Of a stretch of DNA of 64,000 nucleotides, positions 63,139-64,000 are shown piece after piece. Below the pieces are notes generated by a model, which was given only the letters and a program-made list of their open reading frames with translations, was not told the origin of the DNA and did not search any database. The first letter of the stretch is position 1; each line of letters starts with the position of its first letter. The position numbers and the translations under genes are program-made. The stretch is from Yanshouia hominis (lineage in GTDB: Bacteria; Bacillota; Clostridia; Oscillospirales; Ruminococcaceae), in NCBI GenBank assembly GCA_014385025.1, contig JACRTB010000010.1, positions 1-64,000 of the forward strand, given 5' to 3'.

Positions 63139-63548
63139 CAAATCCGGAATGGCTGGATCGGTTTGCGGCTTCTTCCGAATTACATGAAGTGAACCTTGAC
63201 AGCCTTCCGGCCGGGATACGGGACTTTCTGACGGCCCAGATGCCGCTGTGGACCGCGGATGGCAGCGTACTGCCCGGCGGCATCCATTTGTGCGAATACA
63301 GCGGAGGCCCTCTCCTTGTTCTTCCCGCAAATGTGGGGTATGTGGACGCCGTTCAGGCGGCTGATCCGCTGCTCGTTATCGTGGATGATCCGGCCTCTGC
63401 GATGAGCGGCAAAGGATTTCTGCTGCCGCTCTCATCCGGCACCAATCTGGCGTTTACCAATCCGGAAAAATTTCAGGTGGAATTGAATGAAAGCGGCATT
63501 CAGCCATATGTTTCTTCCATTCGCCGGATCAAGCTGCAAGCAGGCTGA
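62857..63548 (+). CDS. Putative lipoprotein with apparent frameshift at codon 3-5
   Basis: ATG 62857 has GGAG upstream. The A6 run 62862-62867 would need one A more to read MTKKRIALLLACCTAICLSAC, a lipoprotein signal peptide with Cys21 in LSAC. From there the frame to 63548 is open for about 225 codons (DVDGIVEILFSDIDTVCGDG to SSIRRIKLQAG). I recognise no domain in the mature part. Without the extra base translation from the ATG leaves the gene at once. Confidence 0.65.
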
Positions 63549-63877
63549 AAAATCGCACTTTCAATCGGGTCCAAGCCACAAAGCAGGCCGTTTTCTTTTT
63601 GCTGTGGAAAGAAGAACGCCGAAGGCCGCGAAGAGCTTTTCTATGCCCGGAAAAAGCATCCGGGCGCAGCGGGGAACCGCTGAAAACCAGCAGAAAGAGC
63701 GGATACAGAAGAAAATATGTAAAAGGGAGCGCCCTGTTGCTATTTAAATAGCAACAGGGCGCTCCTCCTGTCGGAAAGAATGCGGATGATTCTACAGGCT
63801 CCGCTGGTGACAGACTCTAAGGGGAGCCTGTGCAGGCCACTGGCACGGCCGGTGGCCTGACTTGGTCTATAGACCGT
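63549..63877. other. Intergenic stretch with palindromes
   Basis: No gene is supported. It contains a perfect 40-bp palindrome (63726-63765). Two further hairpins follow: AGGCTCC…GGAGCCT near 63800-63835, and CAGGCCAC…GGTGGCCTG at 63836-63862. Confidence 0.5.
63726..63765. repeat. Perfect 40-bp palindrome
   Basis: GGAGCGCCCTGTTGCTATTT (63726-63745) is followed without loop by its exact reverse complement (63746-63765). No T-run follows on either side, so it is not a typical terminator of the lipoprotein gene, though it could act as one. Confidence 0.85.
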
Positions 63878-64000
63878 TAATCAAATCTTGTAATTGATTT
63901 TTTTTGCGTTTGGGCTTTCCCTGTGAACGGCGGGACACCGCGCCGAAGCACACGCGTTTAAGGCTGCATGAGCGCCGGGGGCGGCAGCGATAAGCCACAC
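63878..64000 (-). CDS. Possible 3' end of a minus-strand gene running off the window
   Basis: A minus-strand frame open from the window edge to TAG 63880-63878. It has 40 residues, basic, ending KPKRKKNQLQDLINGL. The charged helical ending looks like a real protein end, but there is too little to identify it. Confidence 0.35.

Overview
The window reads as chromosome of a high-GC Clostridia species, perhaps of the Oscillospiraceae/Acutalibacteraceae group; the lineage is an inference. The signs are strong GGAGG ribosome binding sites, sigma-A type promoters, two T-box leaders, an FMN riboswitch, the mreBCD-mrdA-minD-mgsA gene order and clostridial proteins such as DUF4321. Most of the backbone looks GC-rich. 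Roughly 6.08-19.91 kb and 55-64 kb are visibly more AT-rich or more disturbed.

Layout. (1) 0.2-3.1 kb is a three-gene operon of class I aminotransferase, phosphoenolpyruvate mutase and Asp/Glu racemase. No phosphonopyruvate decarboxylase is present, so this may be a phosphonoalanine pathway. (2) 3.3-5.0 kb holds GtrA, an ArsC/Spx-like protein and a lipid kinase. (3) 6.08-19.91 kb is a mobilizable element of about 13.8 kb. It carries a large serine recombinase, XRE repressor, MobV relaxase with oriT, primase/helicase and sigma-like factor, plus a cargo of Lgt, a Tubby/LURP-like protein, a split chromate transporter and a LysR regulator. It sits in the 3' end of rlmD. It gave rlmD a new 101-residue tail, and the recombinase took over the original 11-residue rlmD tail. 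(4) 21.3-25.7 kb has an AEC transporter, an ABC-F ATPase and an AI-2E family permease. (5) 25.8-29.7 kb is ribD-ribE-ribBA-ribH under an FMN riboswitch. (6) 29.8-34.9 kb has a phosphodiesterase, a T-box controlled lone IlvN-like protein, a DUF815 ATPase, an amidohydrolase and small proteins. (7) 35.0-45.2 kb has T-box controlled aspS, then the shape and division cluster mgsA, minD, mrdA, mreD, mreC, mreB, maf, DUF4321, dut and zapA. (8) 46.3-50.6 kb is glycogen phosphorylase plus a GH13 enzyme. (9) 50.7-55.3 kb is a solute-binding lipoprotein with a GGDEF/EAL receptor. (10) 55.4-64 kb has an insertion sequence, then an Hpt / CheR-PAS / hybrid kinase signalling cluster with homopolymer frameshifts, a truncated TetR, an AbrB-like protein and a lipoprotein.

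Most notable. The lone PEP mutase sits between an aminotransferase and a racemase. The 3' coding ends of two unrelated genes (the nitroreductase at 5.5 kb and mgsA at 37.4 kb) are each followed by two or three degenerate tandem copies of their last ~19-20 codons. The rlmD/recombinase tail exchange can be read to the codon.
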